A DNA stretch of 64,000 nucleotides from Pelagibacterium montanilacus (GCF_003992665.1 NZ_RZMX01000059.1:1-64000); one strand, 5' to 3'; numbered from the stretch's first letter, positions 1-8,330 are shown. Translations and numbers: made by a program. Notes: generated by a model from the sequence alone, not told the origin.

Positions 1-28
1 GATGGTGTCCCCTGGCGTGGTGTAGGTT
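1..28 (+). repeat. IS256-type terminal inverted repeat, left end
   Basis: This 28-base end matches the reverse complement of 1343-1370 at 24 of 28 positions. Both ends share the outer gatggtgtcc and the inner tgtaggtt; the mismatches lie at positions 12, 13, 15 and 16. Confidence 0.9.
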
Positions 29-70
29 GGTTTGGGCCGCCACGCATTTCCCGGCACTGCCGGTGTCGGA

Positions 71-1270
71 TCAGCCGGCCAGGGGCGGCAGGCTGATGAG
101 GGGATCATCGCTCATCTGGCTCATTGTTTCCAGTGTCATGTAGCGGGCGCGCTGGACGGCCCACTCATCGTTCTGTTCGAGCAGTAACGCGCCCACGAGG
201 CGCACGATGGCGTCATCATTGGGAAAGATGCCCACGACATCGGTGCGCCGCTTGATTTCGCCGTTGAGACGCTCGATTGGGTTCGTGCTGTGCAATTTGG
301 TCCGGTGTTCGCGTGGGAACGACATGTAGGCCAGAACATCAGGCTCGGCCTCATCGAGCAGGGTGGCCAGCTTGGGCACCTTGGGTCGGATCTGATCGGC
401 GACGGCGCGCCATTGCGCACTGGCCGCCTTTGGTGTTTCCTGCGCAAAGGCCGTGGCGATGAAGGCAGAGACGACACGGCGCCCGCTCTTTCCGGCATGG
501 GCAAGAACGTTGCGCATGAAGTGAACCCGGCATCGTTGCCAAGTGGCGCACAACACCTTGCTGACGGCCGCCTTGATCCCTTCGTGCGCATCGGAGATCA
601 CGAGCTTGACCCCACGTAGCCCCCGCCGGGTCAGCTTGCGCAGAAACGCTGTCCAGATCGGCTCGGCTTCCGAGGTCCCGATCTCCATGCCCAGAACCTC
701 ACGCCTGCCATCACTGTTGACGCCGATGGCGATAATGGCGGCGACCGAGACGATACGCCCACCGCGGCGCACCTTGAGGTAAGTGGCATCAATCCACAGA
801 TAGGGCCAGTCACCCTCGATGGGGCGATCGAGGAAGGCTTTGACCTTATCGTCGATCTCTTCGCACAGCCGGCTCACCTGACTTTTGGAGATGCCGCCCA
901 TCCCCATGGCCTTGACCAGATCATCGACTGATCGGGTGGAAATGCCCTGGATGTAAGCTTCCTGGATAACTGCGGTTAGAGCCTTCTCGGCCATGCGGCG
1001 CGGCTCCAGGAAGGTTGGGAAATAGGACCCTGTCCTCAGCTTGGGAATGCGCAGCTCGACAGTGCCGGCGCGTGTCTCCCAGTCTCTGTCGCGATACCCA
1101 TTGCGCTGGGCCAGGCGATCGGAGCTCTTCGCTCCATAACCAGCGCCTGTGGCAGCGCCCACTTCCATCTCCATCAGGCGTTCAGCGGCAAAGCCGATCA
1201 TCTCACGCAAAATATCGGCGTCGGGGGTCTGTTCGACCAGAGCGCGAAGGTTCATCATATCGGTGGTCAT
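71..1270 (-). CDS. IS256-family transposase (mutator-type DDE)
   Basis: This 399-residue protein has the full length usual for IS256-family transposases and no frameshift or stop. The DDE catalytic residues are visible as D161 (in LWIDATYLK), D227 (in VISDAHEG) and E333 (in STNPIERLN). The CRVHFMRN segment after the second Asp is typical of the mutator family, and an early GYGAK/RNGYRDR stretch fits the DNA-binding N-terminal part. It catalyses cut-and-paste or copy-out movement of the element bounded by the inverted repeats at 1-28 and 1343-1370. Because the catalytic residues and both ends are intact, the element may still be active. The adjacent truncated dehydrogenase gene is the likely casualty of its insertion. 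Confidence 0.95.
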   Translation of the reverse strand: MTTDMMNLRALVEQTPDADILREMIGFAAERLMEMEVGAATGAGYGAKSSDRLAQRNGYRDRDWETRAGTVELRIPKLRTGSYFPTFLEPRRMAEKALTAVIQEAYIQGISTRSVDDLVKAMGMGGISKSQVSRLCEEIDDKVKAFLDRPIEGDWPYLWIDATYLKVRRGGRIVSVAAIIAIGVNSDGRREVLGMEIGTSEAEPIWTAFLRKLTRRGLRGVKLVISDAHEGIKAAVSKVLCATWQRCRVHFMRNVLAHAGKSGRRVVSAFIATAFAQETPKAASAQWRAVADQIRPKVPKLATLLDEAEPDVLAYMSFPREHRTKLHSTNPIERLNGEIKRRTDVVGIFPNDDAIVRLVGALLLEQNDEWAVQRARYMTLETMSQMSDDPLISLPPLAG

Positions 1271-1342
1271 CGGTGGTCCTTTCGGATTGTGGCTTCAACA
1301 ACCCGACATTACCGGAAAACCGCCGGTGACCACTCTCCTCAG

Positions 1343-1370
1343 AACCTACACCACCTCCAGGGACACCATC
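1343..1370 (-). repeat. IS256-type terminal inverted repeat, right end
   Basis: Reverse complement of the left end at 1-28, with 24 of 28 positions identical. The sequence immediately outside, from 1371, is chromosomal and reads in frame as the tail of a dehydrogenase. Confidence 0.9.
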
Positions 1371-1498
1371 GCATCCCCCGCGGCCGCTTCTTTGAAGTCG
1401 ATGAGGCTGCAAACATGATCGCCTGGCTGGTCTCGAGCGAAAACAGCTTCACGATCGCTTCGGTTTTCGATCTGTCCGGCGGCCGAGCGACATATTGA
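1371..1498 (+). pseudogene. 3' remnant of a short-chain dehydrogenase/reductase (SDR) gene cut by the IS
   Basis: Directly after the IS end, one open frame encodes about 40 residues ending in the hallmark SDR tail: an EVDEAANMIAWL helix followed by FDLSGGRATY and a TGA stop at 1496-1498. In SDR enzymes this is the last helix and strand next to the NAD-binding fold, so the Rossmann motif, the active-site Tyr-Lys pair and the start codon are all missing. The IS at 1-1370 occupies the place where the body of the gene should be. The rest may lie to the left of the window or be lost. No function is expected from the fragment. The family call is firm; the original substrate cannot be told. Confidence 0.8.
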
Positions 1499-1732
1499 GC
1501 TCGACGATGATGACAGGGTAATCGGAATTTGCCGCGCAGATCGGCCGGAGCGCTCGATGCCGCAAGCCCGAGGATTGACAGGCTGAATGCCGGCTCTCCT
1601 GGCAGGCCTGTCTGCGACAAGGCACATCAGTGCGCGCTGTCTTGAGACTGCGAGTGGGTGCGTCAGTGCGCCGGAGGACTTCAAGCACATCAGCAAGTGT
1701 GCGCATTGACCGCAGATGACGTTTTCACCATC

Positions 1733-2521
1733 TCACTCCCCAAGCAGATGGGAGACCAGCGCCTCCAGTTCACCTTTCATGACATCATCCAATGGGCGGT
1801 TGGCGCGCCCATAGGCCGCCTGGACCATCCCTGCATCGAGCAGAACTGTTGCAATCGAGCGCCCCCTCCGGTTGCGGAGGGAGAACAGCCCACTTGATGC
1901 TGCGAGGGTAGTTGTTGCAATGACATCGTCGTGATTTCCCTCAATGAGGCAGTTCTCCATCGCCGCACCTTCGCGCCGGACCGCGTCAACCGTGTCGAGC
2001 CGAACCCAGCTCCGCGCGCCCACTCCGAGGATCGCGGTGGTCCCTTGAGCACCGGCGGTAGGCACTGCATGGCTTGTCTTGTGAACAATGGACTGCCATT
2101 TGCGCGCATGAGCTATGGCCTGAAGCCAGGTGATCCGGGACAGCTTCGTTAGCGACGCAGCGTTCTCGAGTTCAAGAACCACAAGCCATTGGCACACGTC
2201 CTCGAACGCCCACGCATCGGTATCGAATGCCGCGCTATAGAGCGGAAGGCCCTGGTTGAGAGCCATCTCGACAGCACCGATGCTCTTGGCAAACCTCGCT
2301 TTGTACAACTCGTCCCACTCCGGGACGTCGCGAGGCTGCAATGTGTGGGCGATCGCGAGGTTCTTGCGAACTCCCTCCTTCTCGATAACGGGCGTGACCG
2401 AAAGTGCAACGTAGGCGCCAATGGCCCGGCGCGCCCACCAGGCCTTGGTGACGGCGTGTTCCAGATTCGTCCCCTTGCGAGCTATGGCTAAAAGCAGCAG
2501 ATGGTGGTTTGTCAGGATCAA
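1733..2521 (-). CDS. Unknown protein with a PcfJ-like C-terminal region
   Basis: This is a 262-residue protein without a confident family assignment. I chose the TTG at 2521 because an in-frame stop lies about nine codons upstream, an AGGG lies about eight bases before the TTG, and the first ATG is more than 80 codons inside. Residues 173-245 show a pattern resembling PcfJ-like proteins: VRLDT, then EGAAMENC, then GLFSLRNRRGRSIATV, then a Q and GRANRP. PcfJ proteins occur on plasmids and mobile elements, and their function is poorly known. The N-terminal part is helical-looking with a Trp-rich stretch (KAWWARRA). It is the last gene of a three-gene minus-strand cassette, 99 bases behind the AAA+ protease gene. 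The PcfJ resemblance is by eye and needs a profile search. Confidence 0.6.
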   Translation of the reverse strand: MILTNHHLLLLAIARKGTNLEHAVTKAWWARRAIGAYVALSVTPVIEKEGVRKNLAIAHTLQPRDVPEWDELYKARFAKSIGAVEMALNQGLPLYSAAFDTDAWAFEDVCQWLVVLELENAASLTKLSRITWLQAIAHARKWQSIVHKTSHAVPTAGAQGTTAILGVGARSWVRLDTVDAVRREGAAMENCLIEGNHDDVIATTTLAASSGLFSLRNRRGRSIATVLLDAGMVQAAYGRANRPLDDVMKGELEALVSHLLGE

Positions 2522-2620
2522 AGTGCGTACCCTGCGGTGCTCAGTTCATCATCGGGGCAGAGCGAAGTCTGGGACCAGGACGCTTGGGGCGTTCGTTCGC
2601 GTGGCGCTCCCAGTCATCGG

Positions 2621-4531
2621 TCATCGAGTTGCATCTGGATCCAAAGACCTGTCCGGTTTGGGAGAGGGGTTGCCGCGATCAATGTGCCATCCCGCTGTGA
2701 TGATGGCCTCGACGTCCTCGGAATGCACCGTCTTGCGGTCGACCAGCGCATGGGCAAGGGCGCGAACGGCAGGCGTGTTGGTCTCGACCATCTGCCGCGC
2801 TCGTGCCATCAGGCGTGCAAGTTGCTGCTCCAGCCAGACCGCGAGGGTAGGGCCATCAGGTTCGGCCCGTCCGCCAGAGATGAGCTTGCTCGCAGTCAGC
2901 CTTCCATAAAGCCCCCATTTCTCGCGAGCGTCGATCAGCAACTCGGATGCAATGGCAAGGTCGCTGGCAGCACCGGCGTCGGCACCATTGCCCAGGACTT
3001 CATCGGCCGCTCGACCTGCGAGGAAAATGACGACAGCGTCTTCGATTTCCGATGCAGTCGGAGACTGGCTCTTGACGGCAACACGTGTGGTTCCGGCCGC
3101 CGCACCCTTTGGGATGATGGTGACGGAATGGACCGGGGTTCCCAGCACATGGGCAATGACCGCATGTGCCGCTTCATGGAGCGCCAGATTGAGGACCTGT
3201 TGGGGATCTCCGGCCGCGTCGGGCACCAAGATGTCAATGATGTCCTTGAGCTCGAGGTTGCGGGCGTCCCTTCGAGCTGCGGCCTCTGCCTTGTGGCTCA
3301 ACGCTTCGATCTCGGCGGGTGTGCTTCCCACTGCGAGGTTTGCGACTGCGTCGATATCCTTGGGACTGAGTTTGTCAGCCAGGTAGAAGCGGACGACCTG
3401 CGTTGCTTCTTTCACATTGGAGGGCGGCCGAACAGAAATGCGGGTCTCGAGACGCCCGGCCCGGACGAGCGCCGGATCCAGCAGGTTGTAGTGATTGCAG
3501 GCGCCGAGAAGAAGCACTTTCTTGTCTGACCGGCGGACACGGTCGATCTGGATCAAGATGCCATCAACAACCGGGGTCCACCAATCTCTGCCCCGGGCCT
3601 CGAGGCGGCCACGATCAGGAATTGACTGCAATTCATCGATAAATCCGATTGCACGGTCTTCCTCGAGCAATGTGTCGATGAAGCTGGCGCAGGCCTTGGT
3701 TACAGCGCCCAGGTGCCCATCGCCAGCATTGAACCAGTCCTGCACACTTGTCTGCACAAACCTCCAGCCGACCGATTTCCCCAGCGCAGCAGCGAGCATG
3801 GTCTTTCCAGTTCCCGGCGGGCCTTCAAGTGCTGCGAAGCGGATCGAGCCAGAGCCGATCCTGCCTGCGTCGAGGCGCGCAATATCCTCGACGAGCGCGT
3901 CGACCCACTCGCGCACGGGCTGAACAAGTGGCATTTTGGAAAGTGTCGGTACGGTTCCGAGATCGGCCGGAGCAGCCTTGCGCCGTCTGATACGACGCAA
4001 TCGGGAAACACAGTTGGTCGCAGTGCCTCCGGCTCCGATTGCTGCAAGTGCCTGTCGAATGTTGATGCCCACCAGATCGGACTGCTTGAGGTCTTTCGCC
4101 CGCTCTCCGGTTACCTTGGCGATGACGCTGCGCACCACCGACGCTTGGAGGGCATCGATCTCAATGTATCGATCCACAGCAGCATGATAATCTTGGGAGA
4201 CTGTGCTCTCTGGCGCCGCACTCACTGCAATCGCTGACAAGCCCCTGCCAAGGGCGGACAAAAGACTGTCAGATGCTGCCCGGGCTGCGGCGCGGCGGCC
4301 ACTCGTGAAGGTCTGAACCTCGACGCGGTCAAGAAACTGCTCGAGCCAGCGCCCGATCGGTTCGCACCAGGGTTCAGAAGGCACCTTGACGACAAGTGCC
4401 AGAGCCGGAGAGGCGCCCAAGGCCAGAGTTCCGAGGAGCACCTTGCCGAAAGCATGCTCGATGATAGCCAAAGGCAATGCGCTTGCAGCATCGATGCGCT
4501 CGGGTGTCGATGATGATTGTTTCCTGGGCAT
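2621..4531 (-). CDS. Soluble FtsH-like AAA+ ATPase fused to an M41-type zinc metalloprotease domain
   Basis: This 636-residue protein combines an AAA+ motor with a zinc protease, as FtsH does. The ATPase has Walker A GPPGTGKT (237-244), Walker B FIDE (297-300) and an LVRAGR arginine-finger region (356-360). The protease has HEAAH (452-456) and a likely third zinc ligand D524 in GAASDL, equivalent to the FtsH Asp. Unlike FtsH (two N-terminal transmembrane helices) the ~230-residue N-terminus has at most one weak hydrophobic stretch near 30-48, so it is probably cytosolic with a different substrate-recognition domain. The ATG at 4531 follows a good GGAGAT ribosome site; a longer frame from 4630 lacks one. 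It lies between a nuclease-like gene and an unknown gene on the same strand. Role in protein quality control is unlikely from context; targeted proteolysis in a defence-like cassette is inference. Confidence 0.85.
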   Translation of the reverse strand: MPRKQSSSTPERIDAASALPLAIIEHAFGKVLLGTLALGASPALALVVKVPSEPWCEPIGRWLEQFLDRVEVQTFTSGRRAAARAASDSLLSALGRGLSAIAVSAAPESTVSQDYHAAVDRYIEIDALQASVVRSVIAKVTGERAKDLKQSDLVGINIRQALAAIGAGGTATNCVSRLRRIRRRKAAPADLGTVPTLSKMPLVQPVREWVDALVEDIARLDAGRIGSGSIRFAALEGPPGTGKTMLAAALGKSVGWRFVQTSVQDWFNAGDGHLGAVTKACASFIDTLLEEDRAIGFIDELQSIPDRGRLEARGRDWWTPVVDGILIQIDRVRRSDKKVLLLGACNHYNLLDPALVRAGRLETRISVRPPSNVKEATQVVRFYLADKLSPKDIDAVANLAVGSTPAEIEALSHKAEAAARRDARNLELKDIIDILVPDAAGDPQQVLNLALHEAAHAVIAHVLGTPVHSVTIIPKGAAAGTTRVAVKSQSPTASEIEDAVVIFLAGRAADEVLGNGADAGAASDLAIASELLIDAREKWGLYGRLTASKLISGGRAEPDGPTLAVWLEQQLARLMARARQMVETNTPAVRALAHALVDRKTVHSEDVEAIITAGWHIDRGNPSPKPDRSLDPDATR

Positions 4532-4733
4532 GGTATCTCCGTTACAACGTCGGTTAGTCGAGGTGGGACGCGGCGCAAGGGCAACAGTGCGCCGTCGTCG
4601 TTCATTGTTCTGGCAAGGTCCTGCCAGCACGCGAGCTGGTGCATGCTAATGGTCTGATCGCTGACCTTCTCGGATGCTCGAGGAGGCCGGGATCAATGCC
4701 GCCTGCTCGCAGCTCGCCTGTTGGCGCAGGCAC

Positions 4734-5591
4734 TCATATGGGTGCGTTCGTGAAATCGCGCCTGCGTGCAAAGTTGACGGCCACCAGCCCTGGTGCCATC
4801 GGTCCGTCCTCATCGGCGGCCATGTGCTCGTCTCGATCGCTGGGCGAGACTGGCGCAGTGTTTTCCCTGCTCTCTCCAGCGGGGATCAGAGCGCCAAGAG
4901 CTTTTTGAACGTGGACCGCGAAGCGATGGCGCAAGTGCTTCAGACTCGCTCCGATACCGGGCTGATCAAGGAGGAGGTCAAGGCCATCGAGATCGATGAC
5001 ATGATCCCTTTTGTCGTTGTTGGAGCAGTCGACAATGGCAACCTGCACGCGTGACACCACCTGATGGCGGCGAGCAGCCAGTGCAGCATCACGCGTTACG
5101 AGCGCTGCGGCGACCATCTTTTCCTCAAGCCGCTCAAGGATCGGGCGCGGATAGCTGCTGGTGGTCCTTTTCAGTTCGAGAAGGAAGGCAGCTCCCGTCT
5201 GGCGATGTACGGCCACGATGTCGGGCGTATAGTACTCATTGGTGTAAACCTTGGGATCCAGCCGCAAGGCAACAAGCGCTTCCTTGTCATTGGAGCGCAC
5301 CGCTGCCTTTGCCGCAGCAATAACGGGCAAGCGGAACTCAGGCGGCAACAGGGAGAACGCCCCGCAATGGTCGAGAATGATGCGAAGGCCGGTTTCCAGA
5401 ACATGGCCCTCAACACACACCGCTGAGCGCACGAAGCCCGCCACCTGGCCGAAGCCGCCGAACATGGGGTCGCTACGCTCGTGAGCGAACGAGATACCAT
5501 CGACAGCCTGGCGTGCAAGACTATCGAGGCTGCCGGAGATCTCGGCGAATCGGGTCGGCAACTGAGGGAGCTTTGGGGAGTTGGAAAACAT
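4734..5591 (-). CDS. PD-(D/E)xK nuclease-like protein
   Basis: This 285-residue protein carries the spacing of a PD-(D/E)xK nuclease core: a conserved-looking Glu (E66 in HVLETGLR), PD at 123-124 in TPDIVAVH, and E139-L-K141 in FLLELKRT. Hydrophobic strands surround each motif, as in the restriction-endonuclease fold. No DNA-binding domain is recognisable. The last ~50 residues are charged and probably disordered. It is first of the three-gene minus-strand cassette; the next gene, an AAA+ protease, starts about 200 bases further on. The start at 5591 has no strong ribosome site, so a later Met (such as residue 43) cannot be excluded. Nuclease activity is inferred from motifs only; a degenerate, non-catalytic member of the fold is the main alternative. 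Confidence 0.6.
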   Translation of the reverse strand: MFSNSPKLPQLPTRFAEISGSLDSLARQAVDGISFAHERSDPMFGGFGQVAGFVRSAVCVEGHVLETGLRIILDHCGAFSLLPPEFRLPVIAAAKAAVRSNDKEALVALRLDPKVYTNEYYTPDIVAVHRQTGAAFLLELKRTTSSYPRPILERLEEKMVAAALVTRDAALAARRHQVVSRVQVAIVDCSNNDKRDHVIDLDGLDLLLDQPGIGASLKHLRHRFAVHVQKALGALIPAGESRENTAPVSPSDRDEHMAADEDGPMAPGLVAVNFARRRDFTNAPI

Positions 5592-6341
5592 TGAGAATCA
5601 CTTTCGTGGGGGAAGGAAACAAGGAGTCGGCGAAACGCCCGCTGCTGGAATTGCAGGCCCGAAGACAAAGGGAGCCCGGGCCAGGATGCATCGCCTCCCG
5701 AAGTGCGATGGGCGAGAAAGCGGTGCCGCAATCGCGCAGCTTCGGGGGACCCCGGCGTCCATCAAGATGACGCGGGCGCACGGAAGATGGTGGCCAAAGT
5801 GCGGGGGGCTCGCCTCGGCCGGCAATCTCATGTGGGTTTGCCGACTGGCGCAGGTCCGATCAGAGAGCGACGGCGGTTGAGAACGCGTCGCAAACAGGAT
5901 CGCTCATCGCGTTGGCAACGCGATCATCAATTCCAGTGGGACCCAAGGGGGATTTGCGCGGGGCGCAGCAATTGGTATGGCTATCCATAGCCGTGATCCT
6001 CTCATCCAGGATTTTCGGTCAGGCCCTCGAAGTGTGTGCAACCACCTTCGGGGGCCGCCTGAACCCGGTGTGCCGGGCTGCAGGTGAGGCGCCTTCATTG
6101 GCGCCGGTGTTGGACAGATGGGCGCGGGCAGTGTAGCCGTCAAGGCGCCCGGTAAACTTATTCTTCTGTCATCTCTTCAATGGTTAACAAATTGCTTATC
6201 GACAATAATCGGCCTCCAACAGGGGCTGAAGGGGCTGCGTCGGTGGCTGGTTGCTTGAAAAAGCGTGCAGACCAATTGAGTGTACTTGCTCCTGACCTGC
6301 TGTGAGGGGGAGAAGCAGTCTCGCTTTTGCCATGCTCACCT
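5592..6341. other. Gene-poor interval, about 750 bases
   Basis: I see no frame here with a ribosome site plus recognisable protein features. The left two thirds is GC-rich. A plus-strand stretch near 5925-5990 reads AIINSSGTQGGFARGAAIG and could be the decayed tail of a gene, but no family is recognised. An AT-richer patch at about 6155-6230, with several TTATC/AATAAT runs, could hold a promoter or be the edge of the transferred cassette. No tRNA, attachment site or clear terminator was found. Confidence 0.5.
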
Positions 6342-7079
6342 CTATGCCTGTGTCACGGCTCGTTGGTTGTGTCGACCGCTGTAGAGTGCGTTGGCCCGGT
6401 TAAGATGGTCGCTCATTTCGCGTGCGGCGCGCTCGCTGTCTCCAGCCTCGATTGCGTCGAGGATCGCGGTGTGCTCGGCGAGGGTCAGGTCCTCGTGCCC
6501 GGGGCTGCGCACCAGATGGGCGTGGAACTTGGCCAGCCAGGAAAACAGCGCTTCGCTCAGTGCGGCAAAGATCGGGTTGCCGCTGATGCGCGCGATCTCG
6601 AGATGGAACTGCCCGTCGAGCGCGAGAAACTCGGGCGCCGAGTACTGCGTTTGCCGCTGCGCCTCGATCACGGACCGGATTTGACCGACCTGTTCTTGTG
6701 TCCGGTTCCGCGCCGCGATGCGGGCCATTTCCATCTCGAAGGTCAGGCGCGCCTCTTTCAGGTGGCCGAGGCTGCTTTCCGAATGCGCCAGCACATGGTG
6801 CATGGTTTCGCCCATCTGCGAGATGGCCTGCTCGAGCGAGGGTTCCGCCACCCGGGGCCGTTCTCCATGCCGGATTTCGATCAGGCCCATCCTCTGAAGA
6901 TTTTGCATTGCCTCACGAATGGCGGGACGGCCCACCTGAAAAAGGGCCATCAGCTCGCGCTCGGAGGGCAACAGATCGCCCGGTGCCATGTGCCCGTCCT
7001 GAATCTGGGCCAGCAGCCGCTCTTCCACTTGGTGGGAGAGCTTGCGGCGGGCGATCGGTTCGGCCTGCTTTTCCGTCAT
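6342..7079 (-). CDS. GntR-family (FCD subfamily) transcriptional regulator of the apionate operon
   Basis: This 245-residue regulator has an N-terminal winged helix-turn-helix (about 12-78, with GDLLPSERELMALFQVGRP as recognition region) and a C-terminal FCD ligand-binding domain (about 105-232). The usual FCD metal/ligand residues are visible: D155 and H159 in LDGQFHLE, H203, and H225. The ATG at 7079 was chosen because the frame upstream runs through the divergent promoter and into the neighbouring gene. It is transcribed away from apnO. FCD regulators of sugar-acid pathways usually repress and release DNA on binding a pathway intermediate. The repeated TGGTATAAT motif in the intergenic region and before the importer is its probable target, which is inference. 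Confidence 0.85.
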   Translation of the reverse strand: MTEKQAEPIARRKLSHQVEERLLAQIQDGHMAPGDLLPSERELMALFQVGRPAIREAMQNLQRMGLIEIRHGERPRVAEPSLEQAISQMGETMHHVLAHSESSLGHLKEARLTFEMEMARIAARNRTQEQVGQIRSVIEAQRQTQYSAPEFLALDGQFHLEIARISGNPIFAALSEALFSWLAKFHAHLVRSPGHEDLTLAEHTAILDAIEAGDSERAAREMSDHLNRANALYSGRHNQRAVTQA

Positions 7080-7174
7080 GGTCAATCCTGATCGGGTCAC
7101 GAGGGGGCCTGGCACCACCGGGGCCAACGCCGTTCCCGGCCCATCATGCACACTGAACGGGCCGCTGTTAACGC

Positions 7175-7185
7175 CATTATACCAG
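7175..7185 (-). promoter_or_regulatory. Extended -10 / operator-like motif in front of the GntR gene
   Basis: Read on the minus strand this is CTGGTATAATG, a perfect extended -10 (TGnTATAAT) pointing at the regulator gene about 100 bases away, with TTGCGA 15 bases upstream as a possible -35. The same 11 bases occur in two other places, 7234-7244 and 12926-12936, on the plus strand. It may be both promoter core and binding site for the regulator. Confidence 0.55.
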
Positions 7186-7232
7186 GCCCGGGGCGCTCGC
7201 AACGCCAACTGCCATATTGCGTGATTGGGAAT

Positions 7233-7248
7233 ACTGGTATAATGACAT
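7233..7248 (+). promoter_or_regulatory. Extended -10 / operator-like motif in front of apnO
   Basis: The 16 bases actggtataatgacat are repeated exactly at 12925-12940. They hold a perfect extended -10 (TGGTATAAT at 7235-7243), with TTGCGT 15 bases before it, and form an imperfect dyad (TG..AT.AT..CA). Together with 7175-7185 this gives two copies in opposite orientation, about 60 bases apart, between the divergent genes. Confidence 0.6.
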
Positions 7249-7337
7249 GCCAACATGCGGTGGCGGCCCATGTCATCATGCCGATCGGATATGGCGTGGG
7301 GCCGCGCAAGGCGCAGGCACAAGCGGAGAGAGACACC

Positions 7338-8192
7338 ATGACGAAAATTTCCCTTCTGGGAGCCGGCGGAAAGATGGGCGTGCGCCTGTCGAAAAACCTT
7401 CAGGGGTCCCGTTTCGAGGTGGCCCATGTGGAGGTGTCCGCCGAGGGGCAGGCACGTCTCAGGGAGCAGACAGGCCTTGACTGCGTCGATCAGGCTGCGG
7501 CGCTGGCGGGCGCCGAGGTCGTGGTGCTCGCCGTGCCCGATCGGCTGATCGGCAAGATCCTGCATGCCATCATCTCCGATATCGATTCCGGGGCGCTTGT
7601 GGTTGTGCTCGATGCGGCTGCGCCCCACGCAGGCGAGTTGCCCGAGCGGTCGGACGTGAGCTATTTCGTCACCCATCCCTGTCATCCCCCGATCTTCAAC
7701 GACGAGATCGATCCGGCGGCGAAATCGGATTTCTTCGGCGGCGTGGCGGCCAAGCAGCATATCGTGTGCGCGCTCATGCAGGGCCCAGAGGAGCACTACG
7801 CGCTCGGCGAGGAAGTCGCCCGTACCATATACAAACCCGTCATGCGGGCCCATCGCTGCTCGGTGGAAGCGATTGCCATTCTCGAGCCGGCGCTGTCTGA
7901 AACCGTCGGCGCCACGCTCGCGCTGGCCCTGCGTGAGGCCACCGACGAGGCGGTGCGGCGCGGCGTGCCCGAGGAGGCGGCACGCGATTTCATGCTGGGG
8001 CATCTCAACATCGAGCTGAGCATCGCGTTCGGCGAGTTCCCCGAGGGCAAGTTCTCCGACGGGGCGCTGCACGCCATCGCGGCGGCAAGGCCGCAGATAT
8101 TCAAGGAAGGCTGGCTCGACGCCATCTTCGCCCCCGATGCCGTTCTGGCCTCGGTCAAGGATATCTGCAACGCGCCATCCGAGGCGGCCTGA
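7338..8192 (+). CDS. apnO: D-apionate oxidoisomerase (ApnO-like, 6-phosphogluconate-dehydrogenase-type fold)
   Basis: This 284-residue protein has an N-terminal Rossmann fold (GAGGKMG, 8-14), a central THPCHPPIF segment (112-120) and an all-helical C-terminal domain of the 6-phosphogluconate-dehydrogenase type. ApnO proteins are known to oxidise and isomerise D-apionate to 3-oxo-isoapionate with NAD. The name rests mainly on the neighbours: the next genes are an apionolactonase-like protein, a RuBisCO-like protein and an OiaK-type kinase, the published D-apiose/D-apionate set. The ATG at 7338 follows GGAGAGAG and removes an unlikely N-terminal extension through the promoter. Alternatives are another beta-hydroxyacid dehydrogenase acting on a related sugar acid. 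Confidence 0.75.
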   Translation: MTKISLLGAGGKMGVRLSKNLQGSRFEVAHVEVSAEGQARLREQTGLDCVDQAAALAGAEVVVLAVPDRLIGKILHAIISDIDSGALVVVLDAAAPHAGELPERSDVSYFVTHPCHPPIFNDEIDPAAKSDFFGGVAAKQHIVCALMQGPEEHYALGEEVARTIYKPVMRAHRCSVEAIAILEPALSETVGATLALALREATDEAVRRGVPEEAARDFMLGHLNIELSIAFGEFPEGKFSDGALHAIAAARPQIFKEGWLDAIFAPDAVLASVKDICNAPSEAA

Positions 8193-8220
8193 TCGCTCGC
8201 ACAGTCAGCGTTCCGGGCGC

Positions 8221-8292
8221 CTGGAGCGTTTCCAGGAAAATTGGAAACACTTTTCCGGTTCGGAAACGCGACACATCAAAGACCTGGAGCAT
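8221..8292. repeat. Dispersed intergenic repeat, copy A
   Basis: This stretch, which begins ctggagcgtttccaggaaaa, is closely matched by 42473-42542 (GGAAACACTTTTCCGGTTCGG is shared except at the edges). It contains the short palindrome ggaaa...tttcc. It lies in the 138-base gap between apnO and apnL, inside what otherwise looks like one operon, and may fold in the transcript. Confidence 0.75.
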
Positions 8293-8330
8293 CTCCCAAC
8301 ACAACGTCATACTGCAGGGGCTCGCCGCGC

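Larger units (their letters stand above)
1..1370 (-). mobile_element. IS256-family insertion sequence, complete at both visible ends
   Basis: The element is bounded by 28-base imperfect inverted repeats at 1-28 and 1343-1370 and carries one intact transposase on the minus strand. The right end abuts the tail of a short-chain dehydrogenase gene at 1371, so the element sits inside or next to a broken gene. The left repeat begins at the first base of the window, so the left flank and any 8-9 base target duplication (the right-hand copy would start gcatcccc) cannot be checked here. Family assignment follows from the transposase; the boundaries follow from the repeats. Confidence 0.9.

Noticed and set aside
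4532-4630. N-terminal extension of the AAA+ protease to 4630
   Set aside because: The extension is Arg-rich and non-conserved looking, and the ATG at 4531 has a GGAGAT ribosome site which the upstream start lacks.
5592-6341. Possible tRNA or attachment site at the cassette border
   Set aside because: No cloverleaf, T-loop consensus or direct repeat with the other border was recognised.
6342-8072. A long minus-strand frame running through the GntR gene and apnO
   Set aside because: Only the part up to 7079 has protein features (GntR/FCD). The remainder is antisense to apnO and crosses the divergent promoter.
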